Assembly (NCBI RefSeq): GCF_028768465.1
Contig: NZ_CP118225.1
Span: 6,181,001-6,245,000, forward strand
Direction: 5' to 3'
Source of the DNA: Rhodopirellula sp. P2
Lineage (GTDB): Bacteria; Planctomycetota; Planctomycetia; Pirellulales; Pirellulaceae
Length of the DNA stretch: 64,000 bases
Part shown: positions 28,145 to 38,541 of the stretch, one piece after another
How the letters are laid out: the number at the start of each line of letters is the position of its first letter
Position numbering within the stretch: the first letter of the stretch is position 1
The notes under the pieces: model-generated
Databases searched by the model: none
The model's input: the letters and a program-made list of their open reading frames with translations, nothing else
What the model was told of the DNA's origin: nothing
Translations under genes and position numbers: made by a program

Positions 28145-28990
28145 ATGCGTGGCTACGTTGAAATGTTTCGTCTCGGCAAGACTTACGACACCCACAATGG
28201 GCCCGTCGTCATTGTCGAGGAATTCGATCTCAACCTTGAAAAGGGAGAGTACGTCTCGCTGCTCGGTCACTCTGGTTGTGGCAAGAGCACCGTGCTGACG
28301 ATGGTCGCTGGACTCAACCCCATCACCAGCGGTGGCGTTGCCATTGACGGTCGAGAAATCGACGGCCCGGGTCCCGACCGTGGGGTCGTGTTCCAGTCGC
28401 CCTGTTTGATGCCGTGGATGACCGCGCTCGAAAACGTGATGCTCGGCGTGAATCAGGTGTACCTGCAAGCCAGCAAAAAGGACCGTCGTGATTTGGCGTC
28501 CTACTATCTCAACCTGGTCGGACTGGGCAGCAACCTGCACAAGCGAGCCAAGGACCTCAGCCAAGGCATGCAGCAACGTGTTGGGATTGCCAGAGCGTTT
28601 GCACTGCGTCCCAAAATGCTGCTGCTCGATGAACCGTTTGGCATGCTGGATTCGCTCACGCGGATGGAACTTCAAGAAATCCTTCTCGAGATCCTGATCC
28701 GCGACAAAGTCACCACGGTGATGGTCACCCACGATGTCGACGAAGCACTCTTCATGAGTGATCGCGTGGTGATGATGACCAACGGTCCCCGCGCCAAAGT
28801 CGGGGCAATCTTCAGCTTGCCGTTCGACCGCCCTCGAGTTCGCGCCGACGTGCTCGATCATCCCGAGTACTACGACTTTCGCGGCAAGATGATTCAGTTC
28901 CTGGAAGACCAGGACCACAAGAAGCTGAGGGCCGACGCGGAAAAACGTGCCAGGGCCCAAGCAGAACTCGCAACCGCCGATGCCACCTAA
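28145..28990 (+). CDS. Nitrate ABC transporter ATP-binding protein, second copy
   Basis: 281 residues. Walker [10 protein letters not shown] (41-49), signature LSQGMQQRV (Gln for the second Gly of LSGGQ), Walker [14 protein letters not shown] and an intact switch MVTHDVDEA. Together with the preceding gene it would make a heterodimeric ATPase as in NrtCD. The ATG at 28145 begins the conserved domain; an upstream extension would overlap the previous gene out of frame. Only 12 bp separate its stop from the GAF-like gene. Confidence 0.88.
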   Translation: MRGYVEMFRLGKTYDTHNGPVVIVEEFDLNLEKGEYVSLLGHSGCGKSTVLTMVAGLNPITSGGVAIDGREIDGPGPDRGVVFQSPCLMPWMTALENVMLGVNQVYLQASKKDRRDLASYYLNLVGLGSNLHKRAKDLSQGMQQRVGIARAFALRPKMLLLDEPFGMLDSLTRMELQEILLEILIRDKVTTVMVTHDVDEALFMSDRVVMMTNGPRAKVGAIFSLPFDRPRVRADVLDHPEYYDFRGKMIQFLEDQDHKKLRADAEKRARAQAELATADAT

Positions 28991-29002
28991 AGGGTTGCCA
29001 AC

Positions 29003-29938
29003 ATGACTTCAATCTCGATCTCAGTACCATCCAACGCCACCATCACTTTGCGTCACTCATTGCCGCCGCTCGCCGTTTCCGATCCGTGCCATCTGCAAGG
29101 CGTTCATGTCTGCGATGTCATTGCCCCGGGCGACTTTTCTGCCGATTGCGATGCCAATGCGTTGCCGATCGCAAAGCGATGCCTGGAAGAGGCTGACGCG
29201 GTGGTGGTGCAAGAACCATCGTTGTTGCCCTCGGAGGCAGCCGCAGCGATGGCGATTCCCGTTCATTGCGGAGGCGTCATTCAGTCCGTCGTTGTCTTGT
29301 TCGCGAAATTGCCGACTGAGTCCCTTCCCGATCCAGTCGGCGTGTTCGAAGTCTGGCGTCCCGTCGGCAAATACGATGAAGTCGCACTGCGAGAAGGCTA
29401 CTACGGCAAACTCGAGCGATTCCAAAACGTCAGCTCCTTTGTGCGTTTTGAAAAGGGCAACGGACTTCCCGGCGTCGCTTGGGATCAGAGCCGAGCACTC
29501 GCGCAAGACGACCTCGCCAACCACATGGGTTTCCTGCGGGCGGCGGGCGCGTCCGCGGATTTACTCAACTCGGCAGTTGGGCTGCCCGTCTTCGCCGACC
29601 AATACCTTTCCACCGCCGTCCTGATTCAATCCCAACGCTCCCCGATGGCTCGTGCGATCGAAGTTTGGAACGTCGACGGCAACGAATGTGAATTGACCAG
29701 CCAAGCGTATGGGGAAGTCGAACAAGCCTTTCGACTTCCGCCTGCCACACGAATTCCCTTGACGACCGGAATCCTCGGATTGGTGGCCGAGCATCAACGC
29801 GTTGTGTTGCTCGAGGACATGGAAGCGTTGCTGCTCACCCGTCCTGCTGATCGGGCGTTGCCATGCCCAACCGCTGGACTCGCGATCCCATTTTTTGAGG
29901 GCACTGACCTCAGCTCCATCACCGTTTTGATGTTCTGA
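29003..29938 (+). CDS. GAF-domain-like protein inside the nitrate operon
   Basis: 311 residues, soluble, no signal. The sequence appears to contain repeated GAF-like halves: FEVWRPVGKYDEVAL...FVRFEKGNGLPGVAW...SAVGLPVFADQYLSTAVLI (about 110-210) and IEVWNVDGNECELT...RIPLTTGILGLVAE...TAGLAIPFFEGTDLSSITVLMF (about 215-311), with a shorter third unit near the start (AAAMAIPVHCGGVIQSVVVLF). GAF domains bind small ligands. Placed between the transporter and reductase genes it could sense nitrate, nitrite or redox state. No output domain is present, so it may act through a partner. Confidence 0.65.
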   Translation: MTSISISVPSNATITLRHSLPPLAVSDPCHLQGVHVCDVIAPGDFSADCDANALPIAKRCLEEADAVVVQEPSLLPSEAAAAMAIPVHCGGVIQSVVVLFAKLPTESLPDPVGVFEVWRPVGKYDEVALREGYYGKLERFQNVSSFVRFEKGNGLPGVAWDQSRALAQDDLANHMGFLRAAGASADLLNSAVGLPVFADQYLSTAVLIQSQRSPMARAIEVWNVDGNECELTSQAYGEVEQAFRLPPATRIPLTTGILGLVAEHQRVVLLEDMEALLLTRPADRALPCPTAGLAIPFFEGTDLSSITVLMF

Positions 29939-29943
29939 TTCTC

Positions 29944-31758
29944 ATGTCCAGTCTTCTCCCCACCGAACCGAACTTCGCTCCACCCGTTGGCGCTGCCCCA
30001 GGCGTCCTGCCAACGCCGGGGTTGCCCCTTGACGGGCAAGGCGACTCGTTCGATTTGGTCAGCATGTTGCTGAACGAACAACAAACGTTGACCGCCGTCG
30101 AGGATTTTGCGGCCGCACATGAATCCGGCCTTGCCGAAGAACAGATGGTGGCCCCACCGGCAGGTCAGCCCGCCCAGGCTCGCTACTATTCCAAGCTGAT
30201 GCCCGCCAGCCCACCGGGTCCAGGGCAGCAGCTTGCCTTTGACGTCAACCTCGACACCTGCAGTGGCTGCAAGGCCTGCGTGGTGGCCTGTCACACGATG
30301 AACGGCTTGGACGAAACGGAAAGCTGGCGTCGCGTTGGCACGCTGGTCATCGGCGAAACCGAAACGGCAAAAGAAACCGCACCGATCCCGGCCGCGATTG
30401 GTGTGCAACACATCACCACCGCCTGCCACCACTGCGAGGACCCAGGTTGCCTCAACGGTTGTCCGGTCAAGGCCTACGACAAAGACCCCGAAACAGGAAT
30501 CGTTCGCCACCTCGACGATCAATGCATTGGGTGCAAGTACTGCACGATGATGTGTCCTTACGAAGTCCCCAAGTACAGCAAACGTTTGGGCATCGTTCGC
30601 AAGTGTGACATGTGCCAGCAAAGGCTGGCGACCGGCGAAGCTCCCGCGTGTGTGCAATCCTGCCCGAACGAAGCCATCGCGATTCGAGTGGTTGATCAAC
30701 AGATCCAAGGTGCAATGCCCGAGGATCGCTTGGTCAGCGGGGCCCCCCTGTCATCGATCACACGTCCCACCACCGTCTACCACAGCGAAGATCCAAGCAA
30801 ACGATTGCAGGGCCACGCCCAAGACCGCGGGATTGATCATCCCGCTGAAGACCACTGGCCGCTGGCCGCCCTGCTGATCGCCACTCAAGTCGGGGTGGGC
30901 ATGCTGTTGACCGAACGCGTGCTGGCGGCGATCGGATGGTTGGCCGGTTCCGCCATGCCAACGGAGACGACTCGGTGGACAGCCACCGTTGCCTTGGTGA
31001 TCTCCATGGTGGGTATGAACTTGGCTCCACTGCACCTCGGCCAACCGCTGCGATCCTGGCGCGTCTTCCTGGGACTCCGAACATCGTGGCTCAGCCGCGA
31101 AGCCGTGTTGCTGGGCAAATTCGTGGGGATCCTGACCTTGGCCGTCGTCACGATGTGGTTGCCTGCGGTCGCTCAATACCTGCCGACCTGGGTTTCCATT
31201 CCCGCCTGGGTCCCCGGCATGATGTTGCTGGGAGCGATTGTCTTTGGCATCGCCGGTTTGTTGAGCAGCGCCATGATCTACATCGCCACCCGACGCATCC
31301 TTTGGCGTTTTGATCGCACGATGATCCGGTTCCTGGGTACCGCAGCGATCGGTGGCATGGCGACCAGCGCGTTGCTGATCGCCGCGACAACCCAACAACC
31401 AACCTCCGTCACTCTTTTGCTCGCCCTGACCACGTTCGCATTGAGCGCGAAGTTGGCTTGGGAACAAAGCATTTTGCTTCGCCGCCAACCGGGCAACACC
31501 GACGATTCTTGGGATCGACGGAGCCAACGACTGGTCCGGCATCACCTGGCCAAGTGGAGCCTGGGACGACTCGCGTTGGGCTGGACCAGCGTGACCCTGC
31601 TGGTCCTTTCAATCGCCTTGGCACTCGCGGGCTCCATGACATGGATGGTGGGCTGCACTCTGGCCGCAACCTTGCTGCTCATCAGCGGCGAGTTCATCGA
31701 ACGACTGATCTACTTCTCAAGTGTTGTTACCGATCGCATGCCGGGGACCCTCCGATGA
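29944..31758 (+). CDS. Fused DmsB-DmsC-type Fe-S and membrane-anchor subunit
   Basis: 604 residues. The N-terminal half has four Cys clusters that bind [4Fe-4S] centres: [42 protein letters not shown] and [21 protein letters not shown], the DmsB/NarH pattern. The C-terminal half (from about 300) has about eight hydrophobic segments as in DmsC/NrfD quinol anchors, e.g. [15 protein letters not shown] and [19 protein letters not shown]. DmsB and DmsC are usually separate; here they are one chain. It should carry electrons from menaquinol/ubiquinol to the reductase encoded next, whose start overlaps this stop (ATGA). Confidence 0.85.
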   Translation: MSSLLPTEPNFAPPVGAAPGVLPTPGLPLDGQGDSFDLVSMLLNEQQTLTAVEDFAAAHESGLAEEQMVAPPAGQPAQARYYSKLMPASPPGPGQQLAFDVNLDTCSGCKACVVACHTMNGLDETESWRRVGTLVIGETETAKETAPIPAAIGVQHITTACHHCEDPGCLNGCPVKAYDKDPETGIVRHLDDQCIGCKYCTMMCPYEVPKYSKRLGIVRKCDMCQQRLATGEAPACVQSCPNEAIAIRVVDQQIQGAMPEDRLVSGAPLSSITRPTTVYHSEDPSKRLQGHAQDRGIDHPAEDHWPLAALLIATQVGVGMLLTERVLAAIGWLAGSAMPTETTRWTATVALVISMVGMNLAPLHLGQPLRSWRVFLGLRTSWLSREAVLLGKFVGILTLAVVTMWLPAVAQYLPTWVSIPAWVPGMMLLGAIVFGIAGLLSSAMIYIATRRILWRFDRTMIRFLGTAAIGGMATSALLIAATTQQPTSVTLLLALTTFALSAKLAWEQSILLRRQPGNTDDSWDRRSQRLVRHHLAKWSLGRLALGWTSVTLLVLSIALALAGSMTWMVGCTLAATLLLISGEFIERLIYFSSVVTDRMPGTLR

Positions 31759-34016
31759 GCATCTCAGCAAATGACCTCCCGCGAGGCAAATCAAAAGGTC
31801 TCCAACTCCCCGCGCTGTTGCAACGGCGGACGGGCCCGATGACTCGCGAGTTGATCTTGCACCCAGGTGATCACGGCCTGGGAATGACGCATGACTCGAT
31901 GACCGCGGACACGACCACCACCGCCACCTGTGGCTACTGCGCCACCGGGTGCGGGTTGCGATTGCATTTAAAAGACGGGGAGGCCGTCGGCCTGACTCCC
32001 GAAACGACCTACCCGGTCAATCTGGGGATGGCGTGTCCGAAAGGATGGGAAGCTCTGCGTGTCTTGGATTCTCCTGAGCGGGCCACGCAACCGCTGCTTC
32101 GTGACCCCAATGGCAAACTGTCATCGATCACGTGGGACGATGCGTTCACCACCTTTTGCGATGGCATGAAAAAGGTCCAAGCCGAACACGGGACCGAATC
32201 CGTCGCCTTTTTGTCCACCGGTCAAATCGCCAGTGAAGAAATGGCCTTCCTCGGTGCCCTGGCACGTTTTGGAATGGGGATGCGTCACTGCGACGGGAAC
32301 ACGCGTCAGTGCATGGCCACCGCGGTCACAGCCTACAAAGAGTCCTTTGGATTTGATGCCCCGCCTTACACCTACGACGATTTCGAACAAAGCGATTGTT
32401 TGGTTTTCATCGGAGCCAACCCCTGCATCGGGCATCCGATCATGTGGGAACGCGTGCTTCGCAATCCCAACAATCCCGAAATCATCGTCATCGACCCGCG
32501 TCGGACCGAAACCGCCGCTGCCGCCACTCAGCACTTGCAAGTGCGACCCAAAAATGACTTGGCGTTGCTGTACGCGATCACGAACGAGTTGATTGCGAGA
32601 GACTTTGTTGACCATGACTTTGTTCAGAACCACACCCAGGGTTTCGAAGAACTTCAACAACACGTCGCTCACTACGACTTGGCAACCGTTTGCGAACAAG
32701 CCGGCCTGGCCGTGGACGACGTGTCACATGCGGTGGAAGCGATCGGACGTGGCCGCGCCGTTTCACTTTGGTGGACCATGGGGGTCAACCAGAGTTACCA
32801 AGGGACACGGACCGCCCAAGCGATCATCAACATCGCTCTGATCACCGGAAACATCGGACGCCCAGGAACGGGTGCCAACAGCATCACTGGGCAATGCAAC
32901 GCGATGGGATCGCGATTGTGGAGCAACACGACCAACCTGTTCGGACACCATTCCTACTCCGACGATGCCGATCGCAACAAAGTCGCCGAAGCACTCAACA
33001 TCCCGGTCGAACAGATTCCAACAACCTCCAGTTGGAAATACGACCGTATCATCGAAGGCATCCGCAACGGCGAAATCAAAGGCTTGTGGGTCGTCGCTAC
33101 CAATCCAGCCCACAGTTGGATCGACCAAGACGACGTTCGCGAACTGTTTGCAAAACTGGATTTCCTGGTCGTCCAAGACATGTTTCAAACGACCGAAACT
33201 TGCTCCCACGCGGATCTGATTTTGCCATCGGCGGGTTGGGGCGAAAAGGAAGGCACGTTCATCAACAGTGAACGCCGCTACGGACTGCTCAAAAAAGTCC
33301 GCCATGCTCCCGGCCAAGCCCTCGCCGACTTCCAAATCCTTCGGGGGATCGCGCACCGCTGGGGACTCGGTGACATGTTCGCTGATTGGTCGTCGCCAGA
33401 AGCCGTTTTTCAGATCATGCAGCGTGCCAGCCGCGGGCAACCCTGTGACATTTCAGGCATCGATGGCTACGAACAAATTGATCGCTGTGGCGGCATCCAG
33501 TGGCCCTGGTCAGCGGATCAGGCCAGCGGCGGTTTTGAGCCGGAACAGCAGCGTCGCTTGTTTGCCGATGGCCAATTTTTTCACGACGACAACCGAGCTC
33601 GCCTGATTGTCGACGAAATCACACCGATGCCTGAACCGGCGGACGGTCACTACCCCGTCGTGTTGCTCACCGGTCGAGGCACGGTCAGTCAGTGGCACAC
33701 ACAAACCCGAACACGGCAAAGCCCACTGCTTCGGTCCCTGTATCCCAACCAACCGTACGTCGAGATGCATCCCCGCGACGCGGAGGAACTCGCCATCGAA
33801 CACGGCGATCTTGTTCGCGTTCGATCTCGACGCGGTCATGCCGACGTGACCGCGTGCTTGACCCACTCGGTCCAGCCCGGACAAGCCTTCATGCCGATGC
33901 ACTACGAGTGCACCAACCGGCTCACCCTTTCTCACTTTGACCCACACAGTGGCCAACCCAGCTACAAGGATTGTGCGGTCCGAATCGATCCCGTTTTGAC
34001 GAGCGACCATGACTGA
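31755..34016 (+). CDS. nasA: Assimilatory-type molybdopterin nitrate reductase, catalytic subunit
   Basis: 753 residues from the ATG overlapping the previous stop. Residues 59-94 hold a [4Fe-4S] motif C-x2-C-x3-C-x27-C ([11 protein letters not shown]...MACPKGW). Mo-bis-MGD domain landmarks follow: [68 protein letters not shown] and, at the end, [14 protein letters not shown]. The pattern is that of NasA/NarB/NapA. No Tat signal, so it works in the cytoplasm, as expected of assimilatory enzymes. It reduces nitrate to nitrite and is followed by nirA with an 8-bp overlap. Confidence 0.9.
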   Translation: MSISANDLPRGKSKGLQLPALLQRRTGPMTRELILHPGDHGLGMTHDSMTADTTTTATCGYCATGCGLRLHLKDGEAVGLTPETTYPVNLGMACPKGWEALRVLDSPERATQPLLRDPNGKLSSITWDDAFTTFCDGMKKVQAEHGTESVAFLSTGQIASEEMAFLGALARFGMGMRHCDGNTRQCMATAVTAYKESFGFDAPPYTYDDFEQSDCLVFIGANPCIGHPIMWERVLRNPNNPEIIVIDPRRTETAAAATQHLQVRPKNDLALLYAITNELIARDFVDHDFVQNHTQGFEELQQHVAHYDLATVCEQAGLAVDDVSHAVEAIGRGRAVSLWWTMGVNQSYQGTRTAQAIINIALITGNIGRPGTGANSITGQCNAMGSRLWSNTTNLFGHHSYSDDADRNKVAEALNIPVEQIPTTSSWKYDRIIEGIRNGEIKGLWVVATNPAHSWIDQDDVRELFAKLDFLVVQDMFQTTETCSHADLILPSAGWGEKEGTFINSERRYGLLKKVRHAPGQALADFQILRGIAHRWGLGDMFADWSSPEAVFQIMQRASRGQPCDISGIDGYEQIDRCGGIQWPWSADQASGGFEPEQQRRLFADGQFFHDDNRARLIVDEITPMPEPADGHYPVVLLTGRGTVSQWHTQTRTRQSPLLRSLYPNQPYVEMHPRDAEELAIEHGDLVRVRSRRGHADVTACLTHSVQPGQAFMPMHYECTNRLTLSHFDPHSGQPSYKDCAVRIDPVLTSDHD

Positions 34017-35859
34017 TCAACAGGACTCCCAACCGTTTTCGGACGAACAACAGCAATACCTCGCTGGCTTCACCTTCGGCGCCGATGTGGCTCGCGCCGT
34101 CCAAGGCCTGCCTGTCGTCTCGGGCTCGGGCGGAAAAGGCACGACGCTAGCAATCGGCGGAAAACCAACGACGGTGGATGGCAAAACAATGCCCTCAGGG
34201 CCCGACCGGTTTGCCTTCGAAGCTCAATCGGCAGTCCTTGCATCCGGGAAAAAGCTTTCGAAAGAGGAACAAGCCAAACGCGAGAAAAACCCACTGGATC
34301 TCTGGGATGAAATGCAAGCTCGCTGCGATGCGGGGGAGTTCCCCAAGGGCACCGATGTGTTCCTGCAAAAGTTCCACGGGCTGTTCTTTGTCGCCCCGGC
34401 ACAAGACAGTTTCATGTGCCGGTTGCGACTTCCCGGCGGTCAAATCCAAGCCTGGCAATTGCGGGGCCTAGCCGACCTGGCAGACCAATCGGCGGGGCCG
34501 TACCTGGACCTGACCACACGCGGCAACGTGCAGTTGCGAGAGATCCCCGCCGCCCAAGCGATGAACATTTTATTCGGGACTCGTGAACTGAACATCGTGC
34601 CGCTGGGCAGCGGTGGCGACAACATCCGCAACTGCACCAGCAGCGCCCTGTCCGGGTTGGATGCCGATGAACTGATCGAGACTCTGCCGCTCGCCAAACG
34701 CATGCACCACTACATCCTCAACCATCGAGAGATGCACGGGTTGCCTCGGAAATTCAACATTGCCTTCGAAGGCGGCGGCCGGATCGCTTCCCTGGAAGAC
34801 ACCAACGACATCGGCTTCAAAGCCGTTCGCGTGCTCGAGGAAAACGCATCGGACGACTTGCCCGCGGGGGTTTACTTCCAACTTTGCTTGGGTGGTATCA
34901 CCGGGCACAAAGACTTCGCTCGCTACACCGGTGTGCTGCTTCGCGACAGTGAATGTGTTGCGGTCGCTGCCGCGATCGTTCGCGTCTTCATTCGCACGGG
35001 TGACCGGACCGACCGCAAGAAAGCTCGCCTGAAGTATGTGCTCGATGAGCTAGGATTCGAGAAATTCATCGCGGAGGTCGAGACCGAAATGGGCCAGACG
35101 CTGACCAAGGTCGACGTGAATCGCTTGACCGTCCAAGACATCGAGGACCGCAGTGCTCACGTCGGTGTGTTTGCTCAGAAACAACCCGGTTTGAATTCCA
35201 TCGGGGTCGTCTTTCCCGTTGGCCGAATGACGACCGACCAAGCTCGTGCACTCGCGGATTTGTCACTCCGCTATTCCAACGGCGACATTCGCCTGACCGT
35301 CTGGCAAAACCTGATCCTGACCAACATCGCCGACGATGATTTGACTGCCGTCCAAGCCGGAATTCGCGAGTGTGGACTCGACTACGAAGCCAACTCGATT
35401 CGCGCCGGATTGGTCGCCTGCACAGGCAGCGCGGGTTGCAAATTTGCCGGGGCACCGACCAAGGCCAACGCAATGCAGATCGCCGAACACGTGGAAAGCA
35501 TGTTGACACTGGACCAACCCATCAACATTCACCTGACCGGCTGTCACCACAGTTGTGCTCAGCACTACATCGGCGATATCGGACTGATCGCCTGCCAAGT
35601 CGAAGTCGGTGAAGACATGGTCGATGGCTATCACGTCTGCCTCGGCGGGGGCTGGGGTTCACGCCAAGGAATCGCTCGCGAAATCTATTCGTCGATCCCG
35701 TTCACAGATATCCCCGCGTTGGTCACCGGCATTCTGTCGAGCTACCAACAACACCGACTCGACGCCAACGAGTCATTCCATCAATTCGCGACCCGGCTCA
35801 GTGATGACGAATTGAAGGGCTTGGTGGAACTGCCCACCGAATCGTCCGTCGTCTGCTAA
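34009..35859 (+). CDS. nirA: NirA-type siroheme nitrite reductase
   Basis: 616 residues, longer than usual for NirA by an N-terminal extension. Two ferredoxin-like halves of nitrite/sulfite reductase are visible: [15 protein letters not shown] and the siroheme-[4Fe-4S] ligands [11 protein letters not shown] (Cys471, Cys477) and [10 protein letters not shown] (Cys512, Cys516), the C-x5-C...C-x3-C pattern. It reduces nitrite to ammonium with six electrons. The start overlaps the nitrate reductase stop by 8 bp. The N-terminus [16 protein letters not shown] closely matches the N-terminus of the next protein, suggesting a shared docking segment. Confidence 0.9.
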   Translation: MTDQQDSQPFSDEQQQYLAGFTFGADVARAVQGLPVVSGSGGKGTTLAIGGKPTTVDGKTMPSGPDRFAFEAQSAVLASGKKLSKEEQAKREKNPLDLWDEMQARCDAGEFPKGTDVFLQKFHGLFFVAPAQDSFMCRLRLPGGQIQAWQLRGLADLADQSAGPYLDLTTRGNVQLREIPAAQAMNILFGTRELNIVPLGSGGDNIRNCTSSALSGLDADELIETLPLAKRMHHYILNHREMHGLPRKFNIAFEGGGRIASLEDTNDIGFKAVRVLEENASDDLPAGVYFQLCLGGITGHKDFARYTGVLLRDSECVAVAAAIVRVFIRTGDRTDRKKARLKYVLDELGFEKFIAEVETEMGQTLTKVDVNRLTVQDIEDRSAHVGVFAQKQPGLNSIGVVFPVGRMTTDQARALADLSLRYSNGDIRLTVWQNLILTNIADDDLTAVQAGIRECGLDYEANSIRAGLVACTGSAGCKFAGAPTKANAMQIAEHVESMLTLDQPINIHLTGCHHSCAQHYIGDIGLIACQVEVGEDMVDGYHVCLGGGWGSRQGIAREIYSSIPFTDIPALVTGILSSYQQHRLDANESFHQFATRLSDDELKGLVELPTESSVVC

Positions 35860-35959
35860 CTCGTGAATTCACGCCACGCGAAAACTGTTTTTCGCCAACA
35901 CGGCACCGACCTCCTCCAGCTTCCACCCACCCTTCGATTCATTCCCAGGATTGATCCCG

Positions 35960-37579
35960 ATGACCAGCTTCATCCCAGAGACCGCCCCCTTCAACGAACA
36001 ACAACGAGCCTGGCTAAACGGTTTCTTGGCGGGCTGGACCGGGATCACAGAGTCCGTCGATGGGAACGCAGCCACCGCGATGGCTGCCGGACTTCCCTCC
36101 GCTGACACGAATGTCAAAGAGGAAGAAGACTTCCCCTGGCATGATGACTCACTGCCCATTGTCGATCGAATGGAACTCGCCGATGGCAAACCACTGGACC
36201 GAAAGCTGATGGCTGCAATGGCTCAGCTGAATTGCGGTTCCTGCGGTTACCTCTGCCAAACGTACAGCGAAGCGATCGCGTCGGGCGACGAAAAAAATGT
36301 TTCTCTCTGCAGTCCTGGCGGCAAAGAAACGAAACAGATGATCAAAAAGCTTCTGGCCGAAGCGGGTGACAGCGTCCAACCATCCAGCAATGGCAACGGT
36401 TCGAATGGCAACGGTTCGAATGGCGCGGCGCTGAATGGTGTCGCCGCCAACGGAGCCGCCGCATGGTCTCGCAAAAATCCCTATTCCGCCAACTTGATCG
36501 AGTCCCGCCCGCTCAACCAAGAGGGCTCGGCGAAAGACACCCGGCACGTTGCGATTGACTTGGTCGGTTCAGGAATCAAGTACGAGGTCGGCGACGCCCT
36601 GGGAGTCTACCCGACCAACTGCAGTGACTTGTGCATGCAAATTGTGGATCGTTTGGCAACGGACTCGCACGTCAAAGTGGCGACGCCACAAGGCAACACG
36701 AAAACTCTGCTCGACGCCCTCCAGGAAGATTGCTGTTTGAAAGACCCAACTGATGAACTGCTGGAACTGCTGGTCGGACGCACGCCCAACACGGACGCGC
36801 AAGCAACGCTCAACCACTTGCTCGCCGAAGGGGTTCCCGAAGGTTTTGATGTGCTCGACGTCCTGGAGGTCGCTGGCGGATCAACGATCACCGCGACAGA
36901 ATTTCTGGAATGCCTCGATCCTCTGAACCCTCGTCTGTATTCCATCGCCAGCAGCATGAAGTCGGTTGGCGACCAAGTCCATTTGACGGTCGGGAAAGTT
37001 GTCTACGAACGCGAAGGACGGGTGCGAAAAGGTGTCGCCAGCACGATGTTGGCCGACCGAGTCGACTGTGGCCAAAGCATGCGAGTCTTCGTGCAGCCCA
37101 ACCATGGTGGTTTCACTGTTCCGGAAAACGATGACACCCCCATGATCATGGTCGGCCCCGGAACCGGGATCGCTCCCTTTGTGGCCTTCATCCAAGAACG
37201 GGCCGCTCGCAAAGCTTCCGGTGACAACTGGTTGTTCTTTGGCGATCAACACGAAGCCTTCGACTTCTTGTATGAATCCGAACTGACCGAGCACGTGCAT
37301 GCCGGTGTGCTCTCGAGGTTGGACACCGCGTTCAGCCGCGACGGCGACACGAAGGTCTACGTCCAAGACAAAATGCGAGAGAACGCCGCGGAACTGTGGG
37401 CATGGCTGAACCGTGGTGCGCACTTCTACGTTTGTGGCGACGCAACCCGCATGGCCGCCGATGTGGACCGAGCGCTGCTGCAGATCATCACCCAAGAAGG
37501 CGGTATGTCAGAAGACGAAGGCAAAGCCTACTTGAAAACCATGACAAGCGAAAAACGATACGTCCGCGACGTGTATTGA
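35960..37579 (+). CDS. Fe-S domain fused to a CysJ-like FAD/NAD(P)H reductase (no FMN domain)
   Basis: 539 residues from ATG 35960 (AGGA ten bases upstream; a TTG three codons earlier is an alternative). After the N-terminal motif PFNEQQRAWLNGFLAG comes a C-x2-C-x3-C...C segment (Cys92, 95, 99, 117; NCGSCGYLC...LCSPGG) like PF04060 Fe-S domains, then an Asn/Gly/Ala linker. The rest is the FAD/NADPH part of sulfite reductase alpha: GDALGVYPTN, PRLYSIASS, GPGTGIAPFVAFIQER and HFYVCGDATRMAADVD. The flavodoxin domain of CysJ is missing, the Fe-S domain perhaps replacing it. It probably passes electrons from NAD(P)H to NirA. Confidence 0.85.
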   Translation: MTSFIPETAPFNEQQRAWLNGFLAGWTGITESVDGNAATAMAAGLPSADTNVKEEEDFPWHDDSLPIVDRMELADGKPLDRKLMAAMAQLNCGSCGYLCQTYSEAIASGDEKNVSLCSPGGKETKQMIKKLLAEAGDSVQPSSNGNGSNGNGSNGAALNGVAANGAAAWSRKNPYSANLIESRPLNQEGSAKDTRHVAIDLVGSGIKYEVGDALGVYPTNCSDLCMQIVDRLATDSHVKVATPQGNTKTLLDALQEDCCLKDPTDELLELLVGRTPNTDAQATLNHLLAEGVPEGFDVLDVLEVAGGSTITATEFLECLDPLNPRLYSIASSMKSVGDQVHLTVGKVVYEREGRVRKGVASTMLADRVDCGQSMRVFVQPNHGGFTVPENDDTPMIMVGPGTGIAPFVAFIQERAARKASGDNWLFFGDQHEAFDFLYESELTEHVHAGVLSRLDTAFSRDGDTKVYVQDKMRENAAELWAWLNRGAHFYVCGDATRMAADVDRALLQIITQEGGMSEDEGKAYLKTMTSEKRYVRDVY

Positions 37580-37895
37580 TCGTTGGTGTCAGCCGACAGC
37601 CGTTAGGCCCGGTATTCGACGTAAGTCTCACTGTGGCGATCCAGGGACGACTCATTGAAAAAGTTAAATTGACAATTGTAAATTGTAAACTTTTGAGCTG
37701 AACAATCGATTTCGGTAGCGCGGTGATTTGACACCGCCTTCGAAACTCGCTGTCCGCCTAAAAACACAATATCGAGTGGCGAAGGGTTCTGATACTGAAG
37801 CTAATGATTCGCGAACTAAATCACCAAACCAATTTCATCTTTACAATTGTCAATTTAACTTTTTCAATACCCACGCTCCCCAAACGCCCTGTCAC
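37580..37895. other. Intergenic region after the nitrate operon
   Basis: 316 bp with no gene; almost all of it is the inverted-repeat element at 37654-37868. No clear terminator was recognised, though the inverted ends could fold and end transcription from both sides. Confidence 0.6.
37654..37868. mobile_element. 215-bp element with perfect 29-bp inverted ends
   Basis: The first 29 bp (37654-37682, starting ATTGAAAAAGTTAAATTG) are the exact reverse complement of the last 29 bp (37840-37868). These ends are AT-rich in an otherwise GC-rich region. The interior has no coding capacity. No target duplication is clear at the borders. It has the form of a MITE or other non-autonomous element. Confidence 0.7.
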
Positions 37896-38510
37896 CTAAA
37901 CCTTGCGGAGCAGGTGCATGCCCTCACGCCCTCGATAGGTCAGCAACAACGCGCCGACCGCCCCTCGAGCGTCCACGACGGTTTCGAAGAACTCGTTTTC
38001 GCCGGGCCACGGGAACGCAAAGAAGAGGTCGAAGTCTTCGATCTCCAATCCAATCTCGTCGTAGATATCACCTTCTTCGGTGTCGACGTTGCGAACCTCA
38101 CGAGCGATCTCGGACAACTCATCGACGCCGCGTGGCACGAAGCTTCCACAGTGAATCTGAGCGTCGTTGCGAAGCGAATCAGCGACCTTCTGAGCCTCCG
38201 CCACCAATCGCGGTTCAATCTCGATCCCGACCGCTTCCATCCCTCGCAAGGACGCCAGCATCGCGCCGACCGCGAACCCGGCCCCCAGTTCGCAAAAACG
38301 GTTCCCCGCCAGCAAATGGTTTTGATCGATCCAAGTCAGCGCTTGATCGAGCAAATGAAAATCGCACGTGACGAAGTTTTCAATCACCGTTTCGTCCGCC
38401 AACATGAACGCTTCGATGGCGTCGTTGGTCGAGTCGATCAGGTGCTCCGCGGAATCGTGGTACGGGAGTTGTTTGATCGAATCCGGAATCTCAATTTCCT
38501 GCCACGCCAT
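37896..38510 (-). CDS. Class I SAM-dependent methyltransferase-like protein
   Basis: 204 residues from the ATG at 38510. Motif I is FCELGAGFAVGAMLASL followed by an acidic strand end GIEIEP, as in SAM-binding folds. A further strand DFDLFFAFPWPGE sits where the motif IV catalytic segment should be. The N-terminal 60 residues are helical (SIKQLPYHDSAEHLIDSTNDAIEAF). No signal or membrane segment. It lies 31 bp downstream of the KptA fragment on the same strand. The substrate is unknown. An upstream start (38573) would overlap the KptA fragment. Confidence 0.7.
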   Translation of the reverse strand: MAWQEIEIPDSIKQLPYHDSAEHLIDSTNDAIEAFMLADETVIENFVTCDFHLLDQALTWIDQNHLLAGNRFCELGAGFAVGAMLASLRGMEAVGIEIEPRLVAEAQKVADSLRNDAQIHCGSFVPRGVDELSEIAREVRNVDTEEGDIYDEIGLEIEDFDLFFAFPWPGENEFFETVVDARGAVGALLLTYRGREGMHLLRKV

Positions 38511-38541
38511 CGCATCGCTCCTGTTGCAAACTCGGTGGCAT

